This document shows positions 42,557-52,015 of a stretch of DNA of 64,000 bases, one piece after another (position 1 is the stretch's first letter; each line of letters starts with the position of its first letter). The translations under genes were made by a program, and so were the position numbers. This DNA comes from Methylococcales symbiont of Hymedesmia sp. n. MRB-2018 (GTDB lineage Bacteria > Pseudomonadota > Gammaproteobacteria > Methylococcales > Methylomonadaceae). The notes under the pieces were generated by a model. The model had not been told where the DNA came from, ran no database searches, and worked only from the letters and a program-made list of their open reading frames with translations. The stretch is from the NCBI GenBank assembly GCA_003666385.1, contig QPIN01000063.1:124001-188000 (forward strand). Direction: 5' to 3'.

Positions 42557-43399
42557 TCAGTTAAGCATATCTTGTAATGGCGAACGGTTTATACCTTTAG
42601 CTAAATAAACCTGCCACTTGTCCCGCAACAATTCAAATGTCTTTTGTGCCTCCGACTTCGAATCAAATTGTGCAAACACACACGCTCCAGTACCTGTTAA
42701 CCTGGCCTTAGAAAAAGCTGCCAAATCATCCAATGCATCTTGTACTGGCTGATATAATTTCCGTACTACATCCAAACAATCATTTTGATGCTGCCCCGAA
42801 ATAAAACCAGCTATTGTGATAGGTTTGCTATCTCTTGTCAAATCTTTAACAGAAAATATTGCTTTGGTGTCAACATGACAGTCAGGCTTTATAATTAACA
42901 GCCATTTCTCTTCTACTTCTATTTTCTTTAACTTCTCTCCCACACCTTCTGCCCAAGCAGCATGTCCAAGCACAAAAATAGGCACGTCAGCCCCTAATTG
43001 CAAACCTATACACATTAATTCTTCTTGCGACAATCCCAAGTGCCATAATGCATTGAGAGCCATAAGCGTTGTTGCCGCATCAGAACTCCCACCCCCTAAA
43101 CCTCCACCCATCGGCAAGTTTTTTTCAATTTCTATCAGCACACCTTGCTGACATCCTGTTTTTTGCTGCAATAGTTTTGCTGCTCGCACAGTTAAATCTG
43201 TTTTTTCAGGAACGCCAGGTATTGGAGAAATCAAGCCTACTTGCTGACCCTGAACAGGATGAAAAGTTAACCAATCACACCAATCAACTAATTGAAAAAC
43301 CGTCTGTAACAAATGGTAACCATCCTCCCTTTGTCCAGTAATTCTTAACATCAAATTTATTTTTGCTGGTGCTGGCCATTTCGCACTCCAACTCGCCAT
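42557..43399 (-). CDS. ispE: 4-diphosphocytidyl-2-C-methyl-D-erythritol kinase
   Basis: GHMP kinase of the MEP isoprenoid pathway. 280 residues. WPAPAKINLMLRITGQREDGYH at the N-terminus, and the phosphate-binding loop PMGGGLGGGSSDAAT near 95. C-terminal RLTGTGACVFAQF is the third GHMP motif. lolB lies directly upstream (24 nt), the common lolB-ispE-tRNA-prs order. Confidence 0.97.
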   Translation of the reverse strand: MASWSAKWPAPAKINLMLRITGQREDGYHLLQTVFQLVDWCDWLTFHPVQGQQVGLISPIPGVPEKTDLTVRAAKLLQQKTGCQQGVLIEIEKNLPMGGGLGGGSSDAATTLMALNALWHLGLSQEELMCIGLQLGADVPIFVLGHAAWAEGVGEKLKKIEVEEKWLLIIKPDCHVDTKAIFSVKDLTRDSKPITIAGFISGQHQNDCLDVVRKLYQPVQDALDDLAAFSKARLTGTGACVFAQFDSKSEAQKTFELLRDKWQVYLAKGINRSPLQDMLN

Positions 43400-43423
43400 T
43401 CCATACCCCTTAGAAACTCTTAA

Positions 43424-43990
43424 TTACATCTGCCACTGATTAACAATCAACTTCAACTTAACCTTTTTATTTTCAACTCTAATTTTCCGTGGCAATTCAT
43501 GCTGCCCAATGGTTTGCATTTGTGAATACCTTACCTGCCACTCATTCTGCAAAAAACCATTTTTAATACCCAGATAATCCTTTTCAGGAAATGTTAACCC
43601 TCGCACCCAAAACTTTAAGGCATGAATAGGCACATTAACACCTAACAATTCCGCAACCGAATCATCGCCCTTTCCAAGATACTTTATTTTTTGTTCACCA
43701 TCATCGACAATCATTTGCCCATCAGACAATTCAATAAATGTTCTGCCCATGCCAAAAATACCAGAAAGCTCAATATCATCATGATTATGATGGTGTACCC
43801 AATGAATTGTTGCCGTTAATGATTGAACAGCATCTGAAATAGCCAATCGCCCAGCAAACGACCATTCGGTTTTTTGGTATAAATAATCTCGCCCGACTAG
43901 GTCAAAAGGCTTGTTTTCTTTAATCGCTAGGCTAGTACATGAAATTAATTGTGTCGCTAACAATAGCAATACTACAAATCGAAAAATCAT
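43424..43990 (-). CDS. lolB: Outer membrane lipoprotein chaperone LolB
   Basis: Receives lipoproteins from LolA and inserts them in the outer membrane. 188 residues. Lipoprotein signal peptide with lipobox LISC (Cys near 18). The body keeps the LolB pattern: W-F/AGRLAISDAVQSLTATIHW, then GMGRTFIELSDGQM and LKFWVRGLTFPE. Its start overlaps the end of the TPR gene by 4 nt. Confidence 0.93.
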   Translation of the reverse strand: MIFRFVVLLLLATQLISCTSLAIKENKPFDLVGRDYLYQKTEWSFAGRLAISDAVQSLTATIHWVHHHNHDDIELSGIFGMGRTFIELSDGQMIVDDGEQKIKYLGKGDDSVAELLGVNVPIHALKFWVRGLTFPEKDYLGIKNGFLQNEWQVRYSQMQTIGQHELPRKIRVENKKVKLKLIVNQWQM

Positions 43991-45738
43991 TGACTCATTA
44001 ATTCTGGGAAACGCTTCAATAGTTTTAAAATATATTCATTTTCTGGCGATTTTTTTAAGGCATCGGCAAAAATTTCTTTTGCTTTTTCCTTATCCCCTTT
44101 AACCCATAAAATTTCGGTAAGATGCGTAACAATTTCGTTTTCAGGCAATTTATCATACGCTCTAAGTAATAATGCTAAAGCGGCATCCAAATTTCCTTTT
44201 TTAAAATGCAACCAACCCACACTATCTATAATCACCGTTTCGTCAGGTTTTAAAGTGATTGCTTTCTGCAAATAAACTTCCGCTTCTGCATAGCGCTGCG
44301 TCCTATCCGCCAAAGTATATCCCAGAGCGTTTAACGCACTGTAATCTTCAGGATTTTTTAGTATGATTTTTTTTAAATCTGCTTCTACTACATCCAGCTT
44401 ATCTAATTTTTCAGCAATTAAAGACCGTGTATACAACAAGTCTCTGTTCTCTGGGGACTTTTCAAGCGCCCCGGTCATAACATCAAAAGCTTTCTGGTAA
44501 TTTTCCTGCTCAACAAAAAGTTCAGCGTTTAATAAAGAAATATTCAAATGCTCTTTTGGATAGCGAGCCATAATCAGATTCAAGCGTTGCTCAGCCTCGG
44601 CAAATTCTTTTTGATTTAATAAAACTGATATCGCTGCCATAGATGCATCATAGACATACCTCCCCTGGGTGACTTTATCAAACCAGACCAATGCCTTTTG
44701 GTAATTTTCTTTTTTATACTCAATCCTACCGCTATAAAAACTTGCCTGTGCATCCCATGCTGGCTTATTAATCAGCTCACTTAAATGCTCCATCGCTTCA
44801 TCGTCCTTGTTTTGTTGCAATAAAATCAAAGCCAGAGCAAAGCGACTTCCTCCATCTTCAGACTTATTACTTAAAACACTTTGATAAAGCTCAATAGCCT
44901 GATCAAATTGATCCAATTTCATCAGCACCTGAGCTAGCATTTTTTTTATTTGATCATTTTCTGGCATTTCATCCAGAATTGATTCCAAAACTTCTTTTGC
45001 AAGTATCAAATCACCTTTTTGCGCAGCCAATTGAGCTTTTAAAACACCTGCTTTATTCCAGTCTGGCTGAATATGTAAGGCTTGATTAATTTTTTCCAGA
45101 GCAATATCCAGCTTATTGCTCTGTCCTGCCAACAAAGCCTGTACAAAATAAACGACTGATTGTTCTGGATGTAAGCTGGATAGCTCTTCTAATACTTCAA
45201 ATATAAAACCCGCTTTACCTTCTTTGTCTAAAACCTGAATCAATTCAACTAAAGTTGTCTCAAACCCAGATGGAGCCTTTTCTAAAATCTCACTTAAATG
45301 TTCTACAACAGCCAGTTTATCATTATTTCTCAATGCTGATAAAACGGCTATCTTCCGTGCAGTCAGGTTTTCCCCATCTTGCTTTAGCCATAGAGAAACA
45401 GCCTCATTCGTTTTTTTTGTATCTTTTAAATACAATCCAATTTTTGCTGCTCTTTCACTAATCCTGGCATCATCAACTTGCTTTGCAGCCTGTAAATAGC
45501 CTTCCAAAGCCACGCCATATTGATTTCTTTGCCCTGCAATTTCTGCCATTAACAAAAGATAGAGAATTTTTGGAGAAATATCTGTCGTTTTTTCTACAAC
45601 ACTATCATTCTCTTTCTGGATAACAGTATCGGCTATACTAGCTGTTTCTTTTTCTGGTGTACTGGTACATCCCACCAAAAATGAAAAAACAAGTATCGTT
45701 ATTACTTTTATATTTAACACACTTATTTCCCATTGCAT
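43987..45738 (-). CDS. TPR-repeat lipoprotein
   Basis: A long tetratricopeptide-repeat protein (about 583 residues) with a lipoprotein signal ending LVGCTSTPEK. TPR-like helices run from about 70 to the end, with clear copies at ALEKINQALHIQPDWNKAG, SALNALGYTLADRTQRYAEA and IDSVGWLHFKKGNLDAAL. Such proteins act as scaffolds at the outer membrane; the substrate is unknown. It precedes lolB by overlap, a pairing common in Pseudomonas and methanotrophs. Start is uncertain: ATG 45738 is given; GTG 45744 and GTG 45720 are alternatives, the last giving the tightest signal peptide. Confidence 0.85.
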   Translation of the reverse strand: MQWEISVLNIKVITILVFSFLVGCTSTPEKETASIADTVIQKENDSVVEKTTDISPKILYLLLMAEIAGQRNQYGVALEGYLQAAKQVDDARISERAAKIGLYLKDTKKTNEAVSLWLKQDGENLTARKIAVLSALRNNDKLAVVEHLSEILEKAPSGFETTLVELIQVLDKEGKAGFIFEVLEELSSLHPEQSVVYFVQALLAGQSNKLDIALEKINQALHIQPDWNKAGVLKAQLAAQKGDLILAKEVLESILDEMPENDQIKKMLAQVLMKLDQFDQAIELYQSVLSNKSEDGGSRFALALILLQQNKDDEAMEHLSELINKPAWDAQASFYSGRIEYKKENYQKALVWFDKVTQGRYVYDASMAAISVLLNQKEFAEAEQRLNLIMARYPKEHLNISLLNAELFVEQENYQKAFDVMTGALEKSPENRDLLYTRSLIAEKLDKLDVVEADLKKIILKNPEDYSALNALGYTLADRTQRYAEAEVYLQKAITLKPDETVIIDSVGWLHFKKGNLDAALALLLRAYDKLPENEIVTHLTEILWVKGDKEKAKEIFADALKKSPENEYILKLLKRFPELMSQ

Positions 45739-46008
45739 ATTCACAAACAGTGCTATAGATTAGCAGAAAACAAGCATAAACCTGTCACCCAATTTATTCT
45801 ATTTGGATATATTCACTATACTAATTAGAATAGATGCTTTAATACAAGACTCTATTCCTGAAATTCCACCCTTGCAAACAAATTATTGAATGTCTGATTT
45901 AACAATTTTATCGATTTCTCCCCGTGTAACACTTCACCCTCTCTTTGTAGTCAGATGAAGAAGCTGGCACACAAATTCAGAAATAATTTGCTGTTTTTAG
46001 GACAATAA

Positions 46009-47259
46009 ATGACCTTGCTTGCCGTAGGTATTAACTATAATACTGCTCCCATTACTATAAGAGAACGTTTAGCGTTCCCTAAGAATGCACTTGAACCCTC
46101 CCTTAAAACACTGTGGGATAATCACAATATTAAAGGTGCCGCAATATTATCGACCTGCAATAGAACTGAATTTTATTGCCAGACAGAAGACAATGATACC
46201 GATACTCTGGTTCAATGGCTTTCAAACAATAAACAAATCAAGGTGGCAGAGTTTACTCCTTATTTGTATAGCCATACTGACAGCCAATCTATACGTCACA
46301 TGTTTCGAGTTGCCTGTGGCTTAGACTCTATGATTTTAGGTGAACCGCAAATACTGGGGCAAATGAAAACAGCTTATCAGGCTGCCTACGAAGCAGGAAC
46401 CCTGGGCAAACATTTAGGCAAACTGTTTCAGCATACATTTTCCACCGCAAAAAAAGTCAGAACAGATACGGCCATTGGTTCTAGCCCTGTTTCTGTTGCT
46501 TTTGCTGCTGTACAACTGGCTCAACAAATTTTCGATTCCCTCAGTGATCAAACTGCCTTATTAATAGGTGCAGGTGAAACTATTGAATTAACCGCTCGGC
46601 ACTTACACCAAAACAGTATCGGACGACTCATTATAGCGAACAGAACTTACGATAAAGCACATGCCTTAGCCTCACAATTTGATGGCTATGCAATTGAGTT
46701 ATCAGAAATCCCTTCACATTTAGCTGAAGCCGATATTGTAATTTCATCTACCGCAAGTCAACTTCCCATACTAGGGAAAGGTCGTGTTGAAAGTGCCATA
46801 AAAAAACGCAAACATAGGCCTATGTTTATGGTTGATCTTGCTGTTCCCCGAGATATTGAAGCGGAAGTAGAACAACTAAGAGATGTCTACCTCTACACTG
46901 TTGATGATCTACAGAATACCATTGACCAAAACATGGACTCTCGGCGCAAAGCTGCCGAGCAAGCCGAGGAAATTATTGATACTCAAGTTGAACACTTCCT
47001 CTCCTGGGTACGCTCGCAAGGTGCTCAATCCGTAGTCAAAGATTTCCGCCAACAAGCTGAATTAATCCGTGATGAAATTCTGGCAAAAGCCTTGAACTCA
47101 TTAAACAACGGGAATTCTGCAGAAGACGTTTTAAATCGTTTAGCTTATACTTTAACCAACAAACTAACCCATACACCCAGCAGTCAAATAAGAGATGCAG
47201 GTGCAAATGACAGACACGATATAGTGGCTGCTGCCAGAGAAATTTTTAAATTGAAATAG
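46009..47259 (+). CDS. hemA: Glutamyl-tRNA reductase
   Basis: First committed enzyme of the C5 heme/tetrapyrrole route; reduces glutamyl-tRNA to glutamate-1-semialdehyde with NADPH. 416 residues. Nucleophilic Cys50 in LSTCNRTEFYC, then FRVACGLDSMILGEPQILGQ and the NADPH site LIGAGETIELTARHL. Divergent from the TPR gene with 264 bp between (45745-46008); no clear promoter consensus stood out there. prfA and prmC follow, as in E. coli. Confidence 0.97.
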   Translation: MTLLAVGINYNTAPITIRERLAFPKNALEPSLKTLWDNHNIKGAAILSTCNRTEFYCQTEDNDTDTLVQWLSNNKQIKVAEFTPYLYSHTDSQSIRHMFRVACGLDSMILGEPQILGQMKTAYQAAYEAGTLGKHLGKLFQHTFSTAKKVRTDTAIGSSPVSVAFAAVQLAQQIFDSLSDQTALLIGAGETIELTARHLHQNSIGRLIIANRTYDKAHALASQFDGYAIELSEIPSHLAEADIVISSTASQLPILGKGRVESAIKKRKHRPMFMVDLAVPRDIEAEVEQLRDVYLYTVDDLQNTIDQNMDSRRKAAEQAEEIIDTQVEHFLSWVRSQGAQSVVKDFRQQAELIRDEILAKALNSLNNGNSAEDVLNRLAYTLTNKLTHTPSSQIRDAGANDRHDIVAAAREIFKLK

Positions 47260-47359
47260 AAGAACAGGTTTAAGGCGAAAGGTACAAAGTTCAATAGAGC
47301 CGTGTTTAATCCAGCACTTTATGTACTTGAGCCTTTACCTCTCTTAACTCTTTAATATT

Positions 47360-48445
47360 ATGAAACCATCGATCCAGACCAAGCTTGAAAACCTTATTGA
47401 CCGCTTTGAGGAAATAGCTACGCTACTTTCTCAACCTGAGATACAAAATAACCAAAATCAGTACCGTTCTTTAAGCCAGGAATATGCCCAAATTGATCCA
47501 TTAGTAAGCTGTTATCAACAATATCTTGATAATCAGGAAAACCTTGATGGCGTACTAGAAATGTCTAAAGACCCTGACCCTGAGTTACGAGAAATGGCAA
47601 AAGAAGAACTACAGGAAGCCGAACAACAAAAAGAAGCCTTGCAACATCAACTGCAAATTCTTTTACTACCCAAAGATGCCAATGATAACCGCAATGTCTT
47701 TTTAGAAGTCAGAGCAGGGACTGGAGGCGATGAGGCCGCTATTTTTTCGGGTGACCTAGCAAAAATGTATCAACGCTATGCCGAAAAACAAGGCTGGAAA
47801 ACTGAGCTAATTACTGAAAATAGAGGCGACCATGGCGGCTATAAAGAAATCATTTTGCGTATTGCCGGACAAGAAGTGTATTCGCAATTAAAGTTTGAAC
47901 CTGGTGTTCACCGAGTACAACGTGTTCCAGAAACTGAATCACAAGGTCGTGTTCATACATCGGCTTGTACGGTTGCCATCATGCCAGAAGTTGAAAGTGT
48001 TGATGAGTATGAAATCAAGGCCTCGGATCTACGTGTTGATACTTTCCGTGCTTCTGGATCAGGAGGACAACACGTTAATAAAACAGACTCTGCTATTCGC
48101 CTTACCCACCTGCCCACTGGTGTCGTAGTGGAATGCCAAGATGAACGCTCACAACATAAAAATAGAGCGCGTGCTATGTCCTTATTGCAATCGCGCTTAT
48201 TAACAGCTGAGCAAGATAAGCAGCATGCAGAACAATCTGAAAACAGGAAACTACAAGTCGGTTCGGGTGACCGGTCGGAGAGAATTCGTACTTATAATTA
48301 TCCCCAAGGTCGCATGACTGATCACCGGATCAATCTAACATTGTATAAATTGGATGAAATCATGCAAGGCAACTTAGAGCATGTTATTCAACCTTTAATC
48401 AATGAACATCAAGCCGAATTACTAACTCAACTGGGTAATGACTAA
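47360..48445 (+). CDS. prfA: Peptide chain release factor 1
   Basis: Terminates translation at UAA/UAG. 361 residues. The catalytic GGQ is at 235-237 ([19 protein letters not shown]) and the stop-recognition tripeptide is PET in [14 protein letters not shown], where E. coli has PAT. The GGQ glutamine is the target of PrmC, encoded next with an 8-nt overlap. Confidence 0.98.
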   Translation: MKPSIQTKLENLIDRFEEIATLLSQPEIQNNQNQYRSLSQEYAQIDPLVSCYQQYLDNQENLDGVLEMSKDPDPELREMAKEELQEAEQQKEALQHQLQILLLPKDANDNRNVFLEVRAGTGGDEAAIFSGDLAKMYQRYAEKQGWKTELITENRGDHGGYKEIILRIAGQEVYSQLKFEPGVHRVQRVPETESQGRVHTSACTVAIMPEVESVDEYEIKASDLRVDTFRASGSGGQHVNKTDSAIRLTHLPTGVVVECQDERSQHKNRARAMSLLQSRLLTAEQDKQHAEQSENRKLQVGSGDRSERIRTYNYPQGRMTDHRINLTLYKLDEIMQGNLEHVIQPLINEHQAELLTQLGND

Positions 48446-49289
48446 TATCCAGACTGCTTTAGCAACAGCCACACAAACTATTAGCGCACACTCTGATACA
48501 GCTCAATTAGATGCTGAAGTATTACTTTGTCAGATACTGTCTAAACCACGCTCGCATCTAAGAGCATGGCCCAAAAAACTAATGACTGCGGAACAAAATC
48601 ATCAGTTTCAGCAGCTCATAAAAAAGCGGCAGCAAGGACAACCTATTGCTTATATTACAGGTCATCGAGAGTTCTGGTCACGCGACTTTAAAGTCAGCTC
48701 AGATGTATTAATCCCCAGACCCGATACTGAATTATTAATTGAACTCAGCCTCAATTTAATGGCAGATAAAACTAAAGCTCGGGTGATTGACTTAGGCACA
48801 GGATCGGGAGTCATTGCCATAACTTTGGCGGCTGAACGACCTAATTTAGAAGTCATTGCTACCGATATCAGTCACCCTGCACTAAAAATAGCAAAACAAA
48901 ATGCAGCAATACATCAGCTTAACAATATTCAGTTTCTGCATTCTGACTGGTTTAATGACGTACCTGCTGCTACTAAATTTGACTTAATTATTAGCAACCC
49001 ACCTTATATAGAACCACACGATCCGCATTTATCCGAAGGTGATCTGCGATTTGAACCAGAATCTGCATTAATTGCTGCCGAACAAGGTCTAAAAGATATA
49101 AGAAACATCTGCCAACAAGCCAGAAGCTATTTAAAAGCGGATGCTACACTCTTAATTGAACATGGTTTTGAGCAACAAAAAAGCGTTCAAACTATTTTCA
49201 ATTCATTGCAATATACCCACATTAGTCCTTTCACTGATCTTTCTAACAACCCCAGAGTAACGACAGGCCAATGGCAACATGAACACTGA
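48438..49289 (+). CDS. prmC: Release factor glutamine methyltransferase
   Basis: SAM-dependent N5-methyltransferase acting on the GGQ glutamine of RF1 and RF2. 283 residues. N-terminal helical domain, then SAM-binding [14 protein letters not shown] near 117 and the glutamine-binding NPPY in [13 protein letters not shown]. Overlaps prfA at the start and the JAMM gene by 11 nt at the end. Confidence 0.97.
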   Translation: MTNIQTALATATQTISAHSDTAQLDAEVLLCQILSKPRSHLRAWPKKLMTAEQNHQFQQLIKKRQQGQPIAYITGHREFWSRDFKVSSDVLIPRPDTELLIELSLNLMADKTKARVIDLGTGSGVIAITLAAERPNLEVIATDISHPALKIAKQNAAIHQLNNIQFLHSDWFNDVPAATKFDLIISNPPYIEPHDPHLSEGDLRFEPESALIAAEQGLKDIRNICQQARSYLKADATLLIEHGFEQQKSVQTIFNSLQYTHISPFTDLSNNPRVTTGQWQHEH

Positions 49290-49695
49290 AGAATTTCAAT
49301 TATCGCGAAAAATTACCACCCAACTTTTACACTGGTCACAACTATCTCCTTCTGAGGAAATTTGCGGTTTAATAGGTGCTAAAAATAATAGTGCGATGAC
49401 TTGTTATCCAATTGATAACAATGCAAATCATCCTGAAACGCGATTTAATCTGGATGAAAAACAGCAAATTTCTGCTTTTGCAAAAATGCGTGATAACAAG
49501 GAAACACTTTTTGCGATTTATCATTCCCATCCAACTACAGCCGCTATTCCTTCAAAAACAGATATTGACCTAGCAGCTTATCCCGATGCTATTTATTTAA
49601 TTATTTCACTCAATACAAAAGGCGTACTGGAAATGCGTGGTTTTAAAATTAGCAACAAATCTGTTCAAGATATCACCTTGAGTTTAATTGAATAA
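49279..49695 (+). CDS. JAMM/MPN metallopeptidase (Mov34, M67 family)
   Basis: 138 residues with an intact JAMM site: Glu27, His82 and His84 in HSHP, Ser92 and Asp95. Bacterial relatives cut C-terminal extensions from ubiquitin-like sulfur carrier proteins (Mec+/CysO-type). No sulfur carrier or ThiF-like E1 is adjacent; the gene overlaps prmC by 11 nt. The substrate is therefore open. Moderate certainty on function, high on fold. Confidence 0.88.
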   Translation: MNTEEFQLSRKITTQLLHWSQLSPSEEICGLIGAKNNSAMTCYPIDNNANHPETRFNLDEKQQISAFAKMRDNKETLFAIYHSHPTTAAIPSKTDIDLAAYPDAIYLIISLNTKGVLEMRGFKISNKSVQDITLSLIE

Positions 49696-49701
49696 CCATT
49701 C

Positions 49702-49809
49702 ATGTCATGTACGGCTTTTTTTAGAAAAAATATGATACTATCAGCAGCGATAATAACATCTGTTCTGATGGGAGGCATTTATGGGTTGAATGCGCCAACC
49801 ATCAAATGA
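49702..49809 (+). CDS. Possible 35-residue membrane peptide or gene remnant
   Basis: A short open frame starting MSCTAFFRKNMILSAAIITS, with one hydrophobic stretch and ending LNAPTIK. It resembles a signal peptide or N-terminal fragment with nothing behind it. No ribosome binding site of note. May be a remnant; I do not recognise a family. Confidence 0.25.
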   Translation: MSCTAFFRKNMILSAAIITSVLMGGIYGLNAPTIK

Positions 49810-49877
49810 TAGTTTTTTAGATGAATTTAAAAAATTATCCAATGGGTACTGAAAATTGAGTTTTTTGATTTAGCTAT

Positions 49878-49901
49878 TAATACCATTTTCAAAAGTAAAT
49901 G
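49878..49901. repeat. Short palindromic unit, copy 1 (degenerate right arm)
   Basis: AATACCATTTTCAAAAGTAAATG: left arm intact, right arm decayed compared with the perfect copy at 63582-63607. The ATG inside it is the start codon of the HisA-like gene at 49899. Confidence 0.6.
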
Positions 49902-50600
49902 AATCTTATTCCTGTCATTGATTTAAAAGAGGGGGTGGTGGTTTCTGCCCTACAGGGAAAACGTAATATTTACCAACCGATAAAATCGACTTTATCTTCT
50001 TCACCTTCTATTGAAGATATTTTACAGGGTTTTCTATCCATCTATCCCTTTAAAAGGTTTTACATTGCAGATATAAATGCCATTACAGATAGTGGTAACA
50101 ATCAACAGCTCATTGATAAACTTATCAATCAATATTCATCCATAGAGTTTTGGCTGGACAATGGTAAAAAAATACAGCAACTATCACTCAGCAATGATGA
50201 CAAATATATATCAGTCATAGGGTCTGAGTGTCAAAATACAATGGACTTTTACAGCGAAATTGAAAAAATAAAACAAACTATTTTGTCGTTGGATTTTTTC
50301 CCTGACACTGGCTACAAAGGCCCTATAGAACTCATGCAAGACTCTACACTTTGGCCAGATAATATTATTCTGATGACACTAAATAGCATTGGTAAAAATG
50401 CCGGGCCTGAGATGAATAGATTAACGGGTTTTTGCAAAAAATACCCAGAGAAAAACTTTATCGCAGCGGGTGGAATACGCCATACAAATGATCTCCTTTG
50501 CTTACATGAAATAGGCATTAAACAAGTGCTTATTGCCAGCGCACTCCATTCTGGAATGATTAATACTGAAATTATAGAGCGTATGATTTTGCTTGCGTAA
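49899..50600 (+). CDS. HisA-related TIM-barrel protein (COG1411-like)
   Basis: 233 residues resembling phosphoribosyl isomerase HisA. It begins MNLIPVIDLKEGVVVSALQG; Asp8 and Asp132 (LSLDFFPD) sit at the catalytic acid/base positions, and AAGGIRHTND near 193 is the phosphate-binding loop. It differs from true HisA in KRNIYQPIKSTLSSSP and lacks his neighbours. Such HisA-related proteins are known from methanogenic archaea and from methylotrophs with tetrahydromethanopterin enzymes, where the exact reaction is not settled to my knowledge. Its start codon lies inside a short repeat. Assignment to this subfamily is inference from sequence memory. Confidence 0.75.
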   Translation: MNLIPVIDLKEGVVVSALQGKRNIYQPIKSTLSSSPSIEDILQGFLSIYPFKRFYIADINAITDSGNNQQLIDKLINQYSSIEFWLDNGKKIQQLSLSNDDKYISVIGSECQNTMDFYSEIEKIKQTILSLDFFPDTGYKGPIELMQDSTLWPDNIILMTLNSIGKNAGPEMNRLTGFCKKYPEKNFIAAGGIRHTNDLLCLHEIGIKQVLIASALHSGMINTEIIERMILLA

Positions 50601-50733
50601 AACGCATAAGCTAAACGGGATAAAAGGAACAACAAGACGGCTGAGTTATTTGTTGCCAGCCGCCTAAGTAGCTAGCAAAATCTAAAATTAATAATATAAA
50701 GTATCTGTTTAGCCGTTATAATTTTCTCTTTAT

Positions 50734-50874
50734 GAGACCTCAGCATAACTCTGGCGATGAGGAAAAAGTGATAGAATTTTTCAGGTTTTAGTCAAAATAC
50801 AAGTGTAATAGTGAACTATTGCACGTTATTTTGGCTGACCTTTTTTATCCGTTCATGAGTTATGCTGAGGTCTC
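50734..50874. repeat. 141-bp element with perfect 17-bp inverted ends (R4)
   Basis: Left end GAGACCTCAGCATAACT (50734-50750) and right end AGTTATGCTGAGGTCTC (50858-50874) are exact reverse complements. The inner flanks (GATGAGGAAAAAG and CCTTTTTTATCCGTTCATG) pair loosely. No ORF; MITE-like. It ends 23 nt before the ygfZ start. The spacer 50601-50733 shows nothing else. Confidence 0.75.
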
Positions 50875-50897
50875 TTTATATTGACTCAACAAAAAAA

Positions 50898-51851
50898 ATG
50901 AATAACGAATGGTTTGATTTTTTAAACTCAAATAAAACAATCCCTACAAATAACAGCCGTGAAACGCTGGCGGCAATTTCAGATTTAGCCATAATAGAAG
51001 TAACGGGTAAAGATGCTGCTCAATTCCTTCAAGGTCAGTTTACATGTGATATTAATGACTTAACAACAGCAAACAGTTTCTTTGGCGCTTTTTGTAATGC
51101 TAAAGGACGCACCATTAGCACCCTGCTAATTTTAAAAAACAATGATAGTTTGCTGATAATTGTGCCGCTTAAATTGATAGATAAAGTCATTAATAAATTA
51201 AAAATGTACATTTTACGAGCAGATGTACAACTTAATAATGTTTGCCATAAATTTTGTCTTATTGGCTTAAATACAGCCAATACTTCACTATTAGAAAATC
51301 AACCCCCTGTTGCCTTTGGCGTATCAAATACTTCTGAAATAATCATCAAGCTCCCTTTTAATCAACATCTTTATTTAGTAGTGGCTGATTTTAATCGAGC
51401 AAAACAACTCTGGACTCAATTCACCAAGGTAAAAAAGCTGTCTATTGCTGATAGCAATTCATGGGGCTACCAAAGCATTTCAACTGGCTTATCCTGGTTA
51501 GATGAGCAGTCATCTGAAAAATATATCCCACAAATGTTAAATATTGATAAATTAGGCGGCATCAGTTTTGAAAAAGGTTGCTATACCGGACAAGAAATCG
51601 TTGCTCGCACGCATTTTTTAGGCAAAGCAAAACGTGAACTATACCTTGCCGAATGCGATATAACATCATTAATTGATAAGAATACAAACATTTTTAGCTA
51701 CGATAAACAACAAAGTGTCGGGAAAATTATCTCCTTACAAAGCAATAAAGATCAATATCGTATATTAGTCGTTATAGCTACTGAATCAGCGTTAAATAAG
51801 CTTGTACTTGATAACCCAAATCAAGATAGAATTAATATTTTAGACTTCTAA
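50898..51851 (+). CDS. ygfZ: Folate-binding protein YgfZ (Fe-S cluster repair/assembly)
   Basis: GcvT-related folate-binding protein that supports maturation or repair of some Fe-S enzymes, including MiaB. Signature KGCYTGQEIVAR with Cys228, and the N-terminal LAIIEVTGKDAAQFLQGQFT. I start at ATG 50898 (MNNEWFDFLNSNK), 317 residues. An in-frame ATG at 50862 lies inside the right inverted end of repeat R4 and is unlikely to be the natural start, though it would add 12 repeat-derived residues. The ribosome binding site is weak. Confidence 0.92.
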   Translation: MNNEWFDFLNSNKTIPTNNSRETLAAISDLAIIEVTGKDAAQFLQGQFTCDINDLTTANSFFGAFCNAKGRTISTLLILKNNDSLLIIVPLKLIDKVINKLKMYILRADVQLNNVCHKFCLIGLNTANTSLLENQPPVAFGVSNTSEIIIKLPFNQHLYLVVADFNRAKQLWTQFTKVKKLSIADSNSWGYQSISTGLSWLDEQSSEKYIPQMLNIDKLGGISFEKGCYTGQEIVARTHFLGKAKRELYLAECDITSLIDKNTNIFSYDKQQSVGKIISLQSNKDQYRILVVIATESALNKLVLDNPNQDRINILDF

Positions 51852-51956
51852 GATGAGCAAATTTAACCCCCTTGAATTCTCATCATAAGTGCAAAACTTC
51901 CATTTAAAAAATAGGAGGTATTTTAAAAGAAATAAAAGAAATATAATTTCTATTGC

Positions 51957-51979
51957 AAATGAGAATGATTATCATTAAG
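51957..51979. promoter_or_regulatory. Fur-box-like operator upstream of the unknown Cys-rich gene
   Basis: AAATGAGAATGATTATCATTAAG; its last 19 bases match the 19-bp Fur consensus (GATAATGATAATCATTATC) at about 15 positions. It lies 37 nt before the frame starting at 52016. The first 15 bases are repeated exactly, on the opposite strand, in front of the porin gene. Confidence 0.65.
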
Positions 51980-52015
51980 ATAGCGTTGTCTTCTTATTTT
52001 TAAACTACCGACATT

